Origin: an uncultured Ruminococcus sp.
GTDB taxonomy: Bacteria > Bacillota > Clostridia > Oscillospirales > Acutalibacteraceae
Direction: 5' to 3'
DNA length: 9,223 nt
Assembly (NCBI GenBank): GCA_902783065.1
Contig: CACZPV010000059.1
Span: forward strand, 1 to 9,223
The notes beneath the pieces are model-generated. The model was not told the DNA's origin and searched no databases. It saw only the letters and a program-made list of their open reading frames with translations. How positions within the stretch are numbered: position 1 is the first letter of the stretch; each line of letters starts with the position of its first letter. Of this stretch, positions 1 through 5,829 are shown one piece after another. The translations under genes and the position numbers were made by a program.

Positions 1-1
1 G

Positions 2-193
2 CACATAACATTTCATGACCTTAGACACAGTACAGCAAGCTATTATCTTTCAAAGGGTTACAGCCTGAAAGATATACAAGAACTTCTTGGACACAGCAGT
101 TACGCCTTTACAGCAGATACATACGCACACGTTGACACATCAACTAAACAGGAAATGGCAGATGCTATTACAAGAGAACTCAAAGTATTATAA
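2..193 (+). CDS. Tyrosine recombinase/integrase, C-terminal 63 residues (5' end outside window)
   Basis: This is the end of a phage-type tyrosine recombinase, which performs site-specific DNA strand exchange. Reading in frame from base 2, the visible part carries the catalytic box II: HDLRH (residues 5-9 of the fragment, supplying the catalytic His and Arg), then LLGHSS (GH at 30-31), then the nucleophilic tyrosine in DTYAHV (Tyr41), ending in a charged tail and TAA at 191-193. The N-terminal arm/SAM-like domain and box I lie left of the window, so total length and exact family cannot be judged. The gene runs toward the 3' end of the tRNA-fMet gene about 107 bp away, the usual placement of an integrase at the end of an integrated element. 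The fragment shows no break, so the enzyme may be functional. Confidence 0.93.
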   Translation, partial: HITFHDLRHSTASYYLSKGYSLKDIQELLGHSSYAFTADTYAHVDTSTKQEMADAITRELKVL

Positions 194-250
194 AGCCTAT
201 TTTTGATAATTTTTAGAACTGCATTAGAATTTTAGATACTATACAATCAC

Positions 251-295
251 AAACAAAAAAATAAAACGACTCAAACTTACTGTTTAAGCCGTTTT
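251..295 (-). terminator. Intrinsic terminator of the tRNA-fMet gene
   Basis: Arms at 263-276 and 282-295 form a 14-bp stem around a 5-nt loop. Read as minus-strand RNA, all 14 pairs form, two of them G-U wobbles; as plus-strand RNA the same two positions become A-C mismatches. In the minus direction the stem is followed by a U-rich run (complement of the A-rich 251-262). This polarity fits termination of the tRNA transcript just past its CCA end. A plus-strand TTTTT at 291-295 means it may also stop integrase transcripts, less efficiently. Confidence 0.8.
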
Positions 296-299
296 TCAG

Positions 300-375
<76 letters not shown>

Positions 376-402
376 ATATTAACTTTTCTCAAGCGCTTAA
401 TA

Positions 403-431
403 ATTATATCACTCTAAGCGGCGTTTGTCAA
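403..431 (-). promoter_or_regulatory. Consensus sigma-A promoter of tRNA-fMet
   Basis: On the minus strand TTGACA (complement of 426-431) is followed after exactly 17 bp by TATAAT (complement of 403-408). Both hexamers match the consensus fully. The predicted start is near 396, about 20 nt before the mature tRNA 5' end at 375, leaving a short leader for RNase P. A perfect promoter is typical of a stable-RNA gene. Confidence 0.9.
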
Positions 432-587
432 GGATAATTATAAACATTATTTATTTTGCTCAAAAATAATCATCGGTCAGCTGTTTTTTTATTGTAACAA
501 TATATAATATGCAGCTTTTTCGAATTATATGCAGACAATTTTTTGAAACTTTAGTTCCCAAAATGTCCTTTCCTATCCATGTCGTCA
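432..587. other. AT-rich gene-free spacer
   Basis: No convincing reading frame with a ribosome binding site is visible on either strand. A weak AT-only inverted repeat, TTATTTT and AAAATAA, lies near 450-470 and lacks GC pairs, so I do not call it a terminator. The stretch separates the tRNA promoter from the repeat element at 588. Confidence 0.5.
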
Positions 588-720
588 ACTTATAGTGAAC
601 GACAAAAATTTTTGCTCATAATGTCATCCTGAGCGTAAGCGAACAATCTTTGATAAGATTCTTCGTCACTTCGTTCCTCACAATGACAAAAGGAAATTTT
701 CAATGACGTTTACTATAAGT
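588..720. repeat. MITE-like imperfect palindromic repeat element
   Basis: Terminal arms ACTTATAGTGAACG (588-601) and CGTTTACTATAAGT (707-720) are inverted copies matching at 13 of 14 positions. Inside, the halves continue to mirror one another imperfectly (TGTCATCCTGAG near 622 against CTCACAATGACA near 677). The centre is a tight hairpin, GAACAATCTT (641-650), TGAT loop, AAGATTCTTC (655-664), 9 of 10 paired. The whole can fold into one long hairpin. There is no coding capacity. Size, terminal inverted repeats and lack of genes fit a non-autonomous miniature element. The TCATCCTGAGCG/CTTCGTCACTTCG wording resembles interspersed repeats I recall from gut bacterial genomes, but copy number cannot be checked here. 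Confidence 0.7.
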
Positions 721-833
721 AATAAAGTTTCGCTTGAGTCTTTGAGTAAGCTTGTATTTTCCAAAGTCCATTTCGTTACGCTCGCAGAATATGACATCTT
801 TTTCCTGACAATCACTCCGCTAAGGGTAAATTC
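721..833. other. Gene-free spacer with possible diverged fragment of the same repeat family
   Basis: No gene is seen. The reverse complement of 771-797 starts TGTCATATTCTGCGAGCG and continues TAACGAAA, similar in order of words to TGTCATCCTGAGCGTAAGCGAA at 622-643 of the neighbouring repeat but in opposite orientation. It may be the remnant of a second insertion. The similarity is short and partial, so this is tentative. Confidence 0.35.
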
Positions 834-855
834 AAAACAGTAAGGGGACTGTTTT
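834..855 (-). terminator. Weak hairpin, possible second stop signal after nadE
   Basis: AAAACAGT (834-841) and ACTGTTTT (848-855) form a perfect 8-bp stem with a 6-nt loop. In the minus direction the 3' arm ends in four U residues and is followed by GAATTT. It lies about 30 nt beyond the stronger hairpin at 883-912 and could act as a backup terminator; the stem is short and AT-rich. Confidence 0.3.
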
Positions 856-882
856 AAAGAGTAAATGGCTGCGGAAAGCTAA

Positions 883-912
883 TTGCCAGCTGCAGTATGC
901 CGCAGCTGGCAA
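883..912 (-). terminator. Hairpin terminator after nadE
   Basis: A perfect 11-bp inverted repeat, TTGCCAGCTGC (883-893) and GCAGCTGGCAA (902-912), with an 8-nt loop, begins eight bases past the nadE stop codon. In the minus direction it is followed by TTAGCTTTCC, a weak U-tract. The GC-rich stem and its place argue for the 3' end of the ligase-nadE transcript; the poor U-tract keeps confidence moderate. It overlaps a short plus-strand frame that I regard as non-coding. Confidence 0.6.
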
Positions 913-920
913 ACGAAAAT

Positions 921-2804
921 TTATAAACCGAACACAGCACTTGAAGCATCACTGGGCATACGCCAGTCGCCGCGCGGCGAAAGTGTAACCGTTCCGACTT
1001 TAGGACCATCCGGAAGACAGGAACGTTTAAATTGCTGTGAAAAGAACCGCCTGATAAATACCTGAAGCCATTTTTTTATGGTATCATCATTGTATTCTCC
1101 GGCAAAAGCAATCTTGGCCATACGGAAAATCTTTTCTGCTGTAAATCCAAAACGAACAAAATAATACAAAAAGAAATCATGCAGCTCATATGGTCCCACC
1201 AAATCTTCTGTTTTCTGCGAAATTTCGCCGTCTTTTGGCGGGAGCAGTTCAGGACTTACAGGAGTATCCAGAATATCCATCAATGCTTCCTTTAGCTGAC
1301 CTTCACTGTGATCTGCTTCAAAACTTGTCAGGTGCCGTACCAGTGTTTTTGGAATTGACGCATTAACCGCATACATCGACATGTGGTCGCCGTTATACGT
1401 TGCCCATCCAAGCGCCAGTTCCGAAAGGTCACCTGTGCCTATTACAAACCCGCCGGTTTTATTGGCAATATCCATTAATACCTGTGTGCGTTCTCTTGCC
1501 TGACCGTTTTCATAGGTTACATCAAAGTTTGTGAGTTCCTGACCAATATCCTCGAAATGCTGTGTAACCGACTTTGAAATATCAATATCCCTGAAGCTTA
1601 CCCCATAACTTTCAGCAAGAATCTCAGCATTGCTTTTGGTACGCTTTGTGGTTCCGAAACATGGCATTGTCACAGCAATGATATCCTTTCTGTCACGTCC
1701 TGACATATCCATTGCATGAACGGCTACAATCAGTGCCAGTGTGGAATCCAGACCGCCTGACAATCCGATTACCACAGTTTTTACATTTGTGTGTTCAATT
1801 CTCGATGCAAGACCTGCTGCCTGAATGGTCAGGATTTCTTCGCATCTTTCGTCAAGATTTGCTTTATTCGCCGGCACAAACGGAGTTTTGCTTATATATC
1901 GGTCAAGAACAAGCTCCTTCATAGGAAGGCTGAATCGTTCGATATACAAATCATCTGCATCAGTAAATGTATTCGCATGTCTGCGTTCATACTCAAGCTT
2001 CTGAAGATCAATGTCCGCATAAATAATTCCGGTTGTAAAGCGCTTTGATTCTGCAAGAACTGCACCGTTTTCACATATCATGCTGTGGCCTGAAAATACA
2101 AGGTCCTGAGTGCTTTCTCCCTGTCCTGCACTGGTATAAATATACGCAGAAAACAGTCTTGCTGAAGTGGATCTTACAAGCATTCTTCTGTAATCAGCCT
2201 TGCCGATTACTTCGTCGCTTGCAGAAAGATTGGCAATAATCAAAGCACCGCCTTTTGCAAGTTTTCCGCAAGGCGGCTCCGGCGTCCATAAATCTTCACA
2301 GATTTCTACTCCAAAACGAAATTCAGGCATATCGATGCACTCAAATATCATATCTTGTCCGTAATGGACACTTTCGCCGAATATTGTTTTTGATGCAGTC
2401 TTTTTTGCAGGGGTAAAATGACGCATTTCATAAAATTCTGAATAATTAGGAATATATTTCTTAGCCGGTAGTCCCAACAGTTTACCTTTACAAATCACAG
2501 CTGCACAATTAAACAAGGAACCCTTGTCAGCAACAGGTAGTCCTACAATAATAACAGCCTCCAATTTTTTTGTAGCCTCCATGATTTCTCTCAGGGCATT
2601 TTCTGCTGCTGTCAACAGACTGCGCTGTAAAAAAAGGTCATGACATGTATATCCTGTTATGCATAACTCAGGAAAAACCACTAAAGAAGCACCATTTTCT
2701 GCCGCTTCTCCTGCTTGTGCAATAATTGCCGCAGTGTTATACTCACAATCAGCAACTTTAATTTTTGGTGTCGCACTTGCAACACGAAGAAATCCGTCTT
2801 TCAT
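921..2804 (-). CDS. nadE: Glutamine-dependent NAD+ synthetase
   Basis: Catalyses the last step of NAD+ synthesis in the cytoplasm: ATP-dependent amidation of nicotinate adenine dinucleotide, with ammonia from glutamine. Of 627 residues, about 5-290 form the nitrilase-type glutaminase domain with the Glu-Lys-Cys triad: Glu46 in FPELCITGY, Lys115 in PAKKYIPNY and Cys169 in FGVEICEDLW. From about 320 comes the synthetase domain, with the PP-loop SGGLDS at 349-354 and GTGDLSELALGWATYNGD near 457-473. Length and domain order match the long glutamine-using class seen in Clostridia and Mycobacterium, so no separate glutaminase is needed. ATG at 2804 has GAAAGG about 10 nt upstream, in the 24-nt gap after the ligase-like gene, so the two are probably co-transcribed. 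All key residues are intact. Identification is secure; triad numbering is by eye. Confidence 0.97.
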   Translation of the reverse strand: MKDGFLRVASATPKIKVADCEYNTAAIIAQAGEAAENGASLVVFPELCITGYTCHDLFLQRSLLTAAENALREIMEATKKLEAVIIVGLPVADKGSLFNCAAVICKGKLLGLPAKKYIPNYSEFYEMRHFTPAKKTASKTIFGESVHYGQDMIFECIDMPEFRFGVEICEDLWTPEPPCGKLAKGGALIIANLSASDEVIGKADYRRMLVRSTSARLFSAYIYTSAGQGESTQDLVFSGHSMICENGAVLAESKRFTTGIIYADIDLQKLEYERRHANTFTDADDLYIERFSLPMKELVLDRYISKTPFVPANKANLDERCEEILTIQAAGLASRIEHTNVKTVVIGLSGGLDSTLALIVAVHAMDMSGRDRKDIIAVTMPCFGTTKRTKSNAEILAESYGVSFRDIDISKSVTQHFEDIGQELTNFDVTYENGQARERTQVLMDIANKTGGFVIGTGDLSELALGWATYNGDHMSMYAVNASIPKTLVRHLTSFEADHSEGQLKEALMDILDTPVSPELLPPKDGEISQKTEDLVGPYELHDFFLYYFVRFGFTAEKIFRMAKIAFAGEYNDDTIKKWLQVFIRRFFSQQFKRSCLPDGPKVGTVTLSPRGDWRMPSDASSAVFGL

Positions 2805-2828
2805 GAAAATCTGCCTTTCTGTAATTTT

Positions 2829-4355
2829 TTAGTGTATGCGCTGCTTCCGGTAATTGTATGCCGCAATACGATGCAAAGTACGGCTGCGTGCGGGAATATT
2901 TTCACCGGCAAGCAGGGCAGAGTGTTCATATGAACGCACATAGCTCATTGCAAGACCAACCATCAGCCAGAAAATAACTACACGGTAAGAAATGTCCACC
3001 AGAAGCGCTACCTCAAACATGGAATAGACACAGTATGCCGCACAAAATGCAGTAATATACATCAATACTCGTCCGTCACGCCTGTTTTCGCTGCGGTAGC
3101 GAAAAATTGTTTTCAGCATTGCTTTGGCAACAGTGATGGCAAATACCATAAATATCAATAGTCCAACCGTTCCGTAGCTAACAGCAATGGTAATCAGCCC
3201 ATTATGAAAATCCTCGTATTTCAGACCTCCGAGATATATTTTTCCGTAATCAACAATATTTGCTTTGCCAATGCCCATCATGGGAAACTCTTTGAACAGT
3301 CCCATCGACTGCCGCCATATTTTAAAACGACCGCTGTCAAGATTAGTATTCTGATGTTCAAATGTAGTAGATTTCGGGCGGTCATCCGGCTTAATAACAA
3401 CATTTCCGCCGGGTTTTGCTGTAACACCGGTCGATATCTGTGTGTGCGGTGAAACAAGACTGAGAAGATTTGAAACACCCTCCTGAACAAGGGTTCTTGT
3501 CCCCAGCAGTGCTGCCGAAACAATGATACAAGCCAGCAATAATGCAATTATCCGAAATATAATCGAAACAATTCCTTTTTTGTAACCTTTAAAAATAACA
3601 TAAAAACAAATAAAACAAAGATATACAACCAACATCAGCAAAGAGTCATTGGAATCAGAAAGAAACAGTGAAAATAGATTGACAACACCGCAAACAATAT
3701 ATAAAACCTTTATTTTTTTAGTCAGCGTACCTGAGGATTGCCTGATAACCCATAATAAATTGCAGGCAATCAGTGCCATGAGCGCATAAAAGGCAGTAAC
3801 ATTGGCATTGAATAAAATACCTACGAAACGATTCTGATGAATTGCAAAGGCATCTCCCTCAAAGCTGAACCCCTTTGGAAAAATTGCCAGCAAAACAAGT
3901 CCAGCAATCATCATAACGGTCGTTACAATGTTAATGAAATCCAGTATGCGACATACCTCACGAGTACATTTCTGACGGCTTTTATCTGCATGAATACCGT
4001 AGAAAAAGAAAAAACAAACCGCCATATAACACACGTAATACACATTCACAAAAAAGTTGCTGCCCAGATGAAGAATACAAGTCAGGAAGGCGCAGACAGA
4101 AAAAATGTAAATCAGCCAACGGTTTCTCACACGAAGGACCCGCTGTTTATAAATCATTTTATATCCAAAAAGCCATGCTGCCCAGATCATACAAAGACCT
4201 GCCAGAACATAAAAGTAAATTCGGATAACATTCAGCGAAGCAAATAAAAGGGAACCAAGGAAAACCAAGCGAAAGTTAGAATCATTACAGAAATAATTAA
4301 AAAGAAGATCAGCTTTTTTCCGGATGTTAATACGGCTCAAAAAATCCACCCCCAA
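2829..4355 (-). CDS. O-antigen ligase/Wzy polymerase-like polytopic membrane protein
   Basis: A 508-residue integral membrane protein with about 12 hydrophobic segments (roughly 28-66, 80-97, 104-120, 139-159, 181-204, 215-256, 262-284, 386-411, 430-450, 456-473). Between about 285 and 385 sits a large polar loop, presumably outside the membrane, rich in Pro/Lys/Thr near 304-338. At its end are Wzy_C-type signatures: SGRFKIWRQS (Arg343, Trp347), FPMMGIGKANI, then DFHNGL (His384-Asn385) before the next helix. Family members join or polymerise undecaprenyl-linked glycans at the outer face of the membrane. In a Gram-positive setting, capsule/exopolysaccharide polymerisation or attachment of glycan to a wall polymer is more likely than LPS ligation; substrate unknown. 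No ATG lies near the start: TTG 4355, GTG 4349 and TTG 4340 are candidates, and GGGGGTGG placed 5 nt before TTG 4340 may favour the last. First gene of the operon with nadE. Confidence 0.85.
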   Translation of the reverse strand: MGVDFLSRINIRKKADLLFNYFCNDSNFRLVFLGSLLFASLNVIRIYFYVLAGLCMIWAAWLFGYKMIYKQRVLRVRNRWLIYIFSVCAFLTCILHLGSNFFVNVYYVCYMAVCFFFFYGIHADKSRQKCTREVCRILDFINIVTTVMMIAGLVLLAIFPKGFSFEGDAFAIHQNRFVGILFNANVTAFYALMALIACNLLWVIRQSSGTLTKKIKVLYIVCGVVNLFSLFLSDSNDSLLMLVVYLCFICFYVIFKGYKKGIVSIIFRIIALLLACIIVSAALLGTRTLVQEGVSNLLSLVSPHTQISTGVTAKPGGNVVIKPDDRPKSTTFEHQNTNLDSGRFKIWRQSMGLFKEFPMMGIGKANIVDYGKIYLGGLKYEDFHNGLITIAVSYGTVGLLIFMVFAITVAKAMLKTIFRYRSENRRDGRVLMYITAFCAAYCVYSMFEVALLVDISYRVVIFWLMVGLAMSYVRSYEHSALLAGENIPARSRTLHRIAAYNYRKQRIH

Positions 4356-4365
4356 ACAAAATTGT

Positions 4366-4437
4366 TAAGGCAACACTAAAGAACCACTGAATAAATAATG
4401 CCTTACGGCTTGATATGAGTACCGGGTCTGATCAGTG
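4366..4437 (-). promoter_or_regulatory. Structured leader RNA before the ligase-like gene
   Basis: In the minus-strand transcript TAAGGCA (complement of 4399-4405) can pair with TGCCTTA (complement of 4366-4372), a 7-bp stem ending 10 nt before the earliest start codon. A second pair, CACTGA (complement of 4432-4437) with TCAGTG (complement of 4385-4390), interleaves with the first, so the two can form only as alternatives or as a pseudoknot. I recognise no known riboswitch class. The stems are short and the regulatory reading is inference. Confidence 0.3.
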
Positions 4438-4490
4438 TTTTCCTGATTAAACCATTATCAAACATGCAGTTTTATTTATTATCTAATCGG

Positions 4491-4519
4491 ATTATACAAC
4501 AATCCGACAATAAATTCAA
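4491..4519 (-). promoter_or_regulatory. Sigma-A promoter of the ligase-nadE operon
   Basis: On the minus strand TTGAAT (complement of 4514-4519) precedes a 17-bp spacer and a perfect TATAAT (complement of 4491-4496). Predicted start near 4484, giving a leader of about 130 nt before the ligase-like gene. Confidence 0.75.
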
Positions 4520-4600
4520 GGGATACTCTCATTTTTCCAAGTCAGCGAGCAGCCGGAGTCGAAATGTAATATATTTGTGTAAAAAATAATCTGATTGATA

Positions 4601-4629
4601 CTGACAAACAGAAATTTTTGTAGTATAAT
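4601..4629 (+). promoter_or_regulatory. Sigma-A promoter of the 73-residue orphan gene
   Basis: CTGACA (4601-4606), 17-bp spacer, then perfect TATAAT (4624-4629). Predicted start is near 4636, about 23 nt before the ATG at 4659. The promoter diverges from that of the ligase-nadE operon, with about 80 bp between the two -35 boxes. Confidence 0.8.
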
Positions 4630-4658
4630 AGATTCTGTCACAGAAAGGAAGTTGAAAA

Positions 4659-4880
4659 ATGAAAGATTCAGAAAAAATGCGCTTGAATTATATAAGAGAA
4701 TATAACAGAGTAATCAAAAATACAGATATAGTTTCACATCCCAAAACAGAGCCTGCTCTTAAATACGATGAAAAACCGGTACAGCCTCAATATATCGAAC
4801 TTAGCAAAGACGGTCTGGATGCTCTCAGAAATTTATCGCTGTGTTTTCCTGAGGTGAAATCTACCGGCAGACAGCACTGA
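4659..4880 (+). CDS. Orphan 73-residue hypothetical protein
   Basis: I do not recognise this protein. It is 73 residues, highly charged and without a signal peptide or membrane segment, so probably cytoplasmic. The first 20 residues (MKDSEKMRLNYIREYNRVIK) look helical; a Pro/Lys-rich middle (about 28-45) looks unstructured; IELSKDGLDALRNL (about 47-60) could be a second helix; one Cys occurs at about 63. Evidence that it is a real gene: AGAAAGGAAG lies 8 nt upstream of the ATG, a near-consensus promoter lies at 4601-4629, and a strong terminator follows at 4979-5026, so it forms a complete one-gene transcription unit. It is the only plus-strand gene between two minus-strand operons. Role unknown; a small regulator or adaptor is only a guess. 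Confidence 0.75.
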   Translation: MKDSEKMRLNYIREYNRVIKNTDIVSHPKTEPALKYDEKPVQPQYIELSKDGLDALRNLSLCFPEVKSTGRQH

Positions 4881-4978
4881 TACTAATCTCAGTTCAGCTG
4901 TCCCTTTTCGTCAAGATTCAGGTACATGATGAAAAAATCAGGGAATTTGTGTCGTTGACTTAGTACAAATCAGAAAAC

Positions 4979-5026
4979 AAAACCTCTCCGGCAAGGCTTT
5001 TTCATGCTTTGCCGGAGAGGTTTTTT
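4979..5026 (+). terminator. Strong intrinsic terminator shared by convergent units
   Basis: A 19-bp stem, 4979-4997 with 5006-5024, contains one G-U pair in the plus RNA. The core CCTCTCCGGCAA/TTGCCGGAGAGG is GC-rich, the loop is 8 nt, and TTTTTT ends the 3' arm (5021-5026). It lies 98 nt after the orphan gene stop and 77 nt past the sugar transferase stop on the other strand. In the minus direction the complement also offers a U-rich run (TTTTGTTTT), so it probably ends both transcripts. Confidence 0.92.
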
Positions 5027-5102
5027 AGGAAAAAGAATGAATATAAATTTTCAGGAAATGCATGCGGAGAAACTCTCCGGACAAAGAAGCTTCGGTGAAA
5101 AA

Positions 5103-5783
5103 CTATTTTAACACCGCAAAAAAAGTCATAAACATGAGCTTTATATCATAAAAGAAATTAAAATTTCTGATATACTCCAGATTATACTTCATCTTCTGCG
5201 GAAGAACAGTATTAACATAGACATCATCCGGATTTTCTGCTCCGTCAAGAAGCTTCTCCTCGTCTTTGAATTTAATACTGGCAAGTGAGGTTATTCCCGC
5301 GGGCATTAAAAGCGTTGCCTGCATCTCATCTGTATACCTGTCAACATAACATTCAACTTCGGGACGTGTTCCGACAAAGCTCATATCACCCTTTAATACA
5401 TTAAAAAGCTGCGGAAGTTCATCAAGACGGCATTTCCTCAGAAACTTTCCTGCCCTTGTAACACGGCTGTCATGACTGACAGTAACTTGTGTGCCTGATT
5501 TTTCTGCATCAGATACCATTGTACGGAATTTATATATCATGAACACCCTGCCATATGTCGTTACACGCCGCTGCCGGAATAATACAGTTCCCTTTGAATC
5601 CAGCTTGATCCATACGGCAATGATCAGCATAAACGGAAGCGCAATTACTGTAATAATCAGTCCGACAAAAATATCAAAAATTCGTTTAATTATAAGACTG
5701 GCACCTTTTTTTTTAAGTATATCGTAATATTCCCGCACTGCTTCATTCCGGAAAGCAACGGGGAGATTTTCCCATTTTTTCAT
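5103..5783 (-). CDS. Polyprenyl-phosphate sugar-1-phosphate transferase (bacterial sugar transferase family)
   Basis: A 226-residue monotopic phosphoglycosyl transferase, which moves a sugar-1-phosphate from a nucleotide sugar to undecaprenyl phosphate at the inner membrane face, the first step of surface glycan assembly. One hydrophobic segment (about 36-59) follows the typical KRIFDIFVG entry. Then come FRQRRV, YKFRTMV (84-90) and the core LRKCRLDELPQLFNVLKGDMSFVG with the Asp121-Glu122 catalytic dyad. GTRPE replaces the commoner GPRPE, a variant I recall in a subfamily with LLMPAGITSLASIKFKDE-type tails, as here. I place the start at ATG 5783, not 5816, because GAGGGGAG lies 7 nt before 5783 while 5816 has no ribosome binding site. 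It is last in the minus-strand operon, 46 nt after the membrane hydrolase. The sugar cannot be told from sequence. Confidence 0.93.
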   Translation of the reverse strand: MKKWENLPVAFRNEAVREYYDILKKKGASLIIKRIFDIFVGLIITVIALPFMLIIAVWIKLDSKGTVLFRQRRVTTYGRVFMIYKFRTMVSDAEKSGTQVTVSHDSRVTRAGKFLRKCRLDELPQLFNVLKGDMSFVGTRPEVECYVDRYTDEMQATLLMPAGITSLASIKFKDEEKLLDGAENPDDVYVNTVLPQKMKYNLEYIRNFNFFYDIKLMFMTFFAVLK

Positions 5784-5790
5784 TTTTCCG

Positions 5791-5798
5791 CTCCCCTC
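5791..5798 (-). promoter_or_regulatory. Ribosome binding site fixing the sugar transferase start
   Basis: The minus strand reads GAGGGGAG followed by 7 nt and ATG (5783-5781). The in-frame ATG 33 nt upstream has no purine-rich tract before it, so the 226-residue form is preferred. Confidence 0.8.
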
Positions 5799-5829
5799 AA
5801 TAAAGAGTGTCAGCATCAGGCAGCTTAAA

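Noticed and set aside
883..1065. 60-codon plus-strand frame with ATG-like start
   Set aside because: It begins inside the terminator hairpin after nadE and overlaps the nadE 3' end on the opposite strand; no ribosome binding site or family match.
3837..4247. 136-codon plus-strand frame
   Set aside because: Antisense to the transmembrane segments of the ligase-like gene; such frames arise from the codon bias of hydrophobic genes.
5065..5079. Small hairpin CGGAGA/TCTCCG just after the sugar transferase stop
   Set aside because: Only six pairs with a 3-nt loop and no U-tract in either direction; the strong terminator at 4979-5026 explains transcript ending.
5784..5816. Eleven-residue N-terminal extension of the sugar transferase
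   Set aside because: No ribosome binding site precedes ATG 5816, whereas GAGGGGAG stands 7 nt before ATG 5783.
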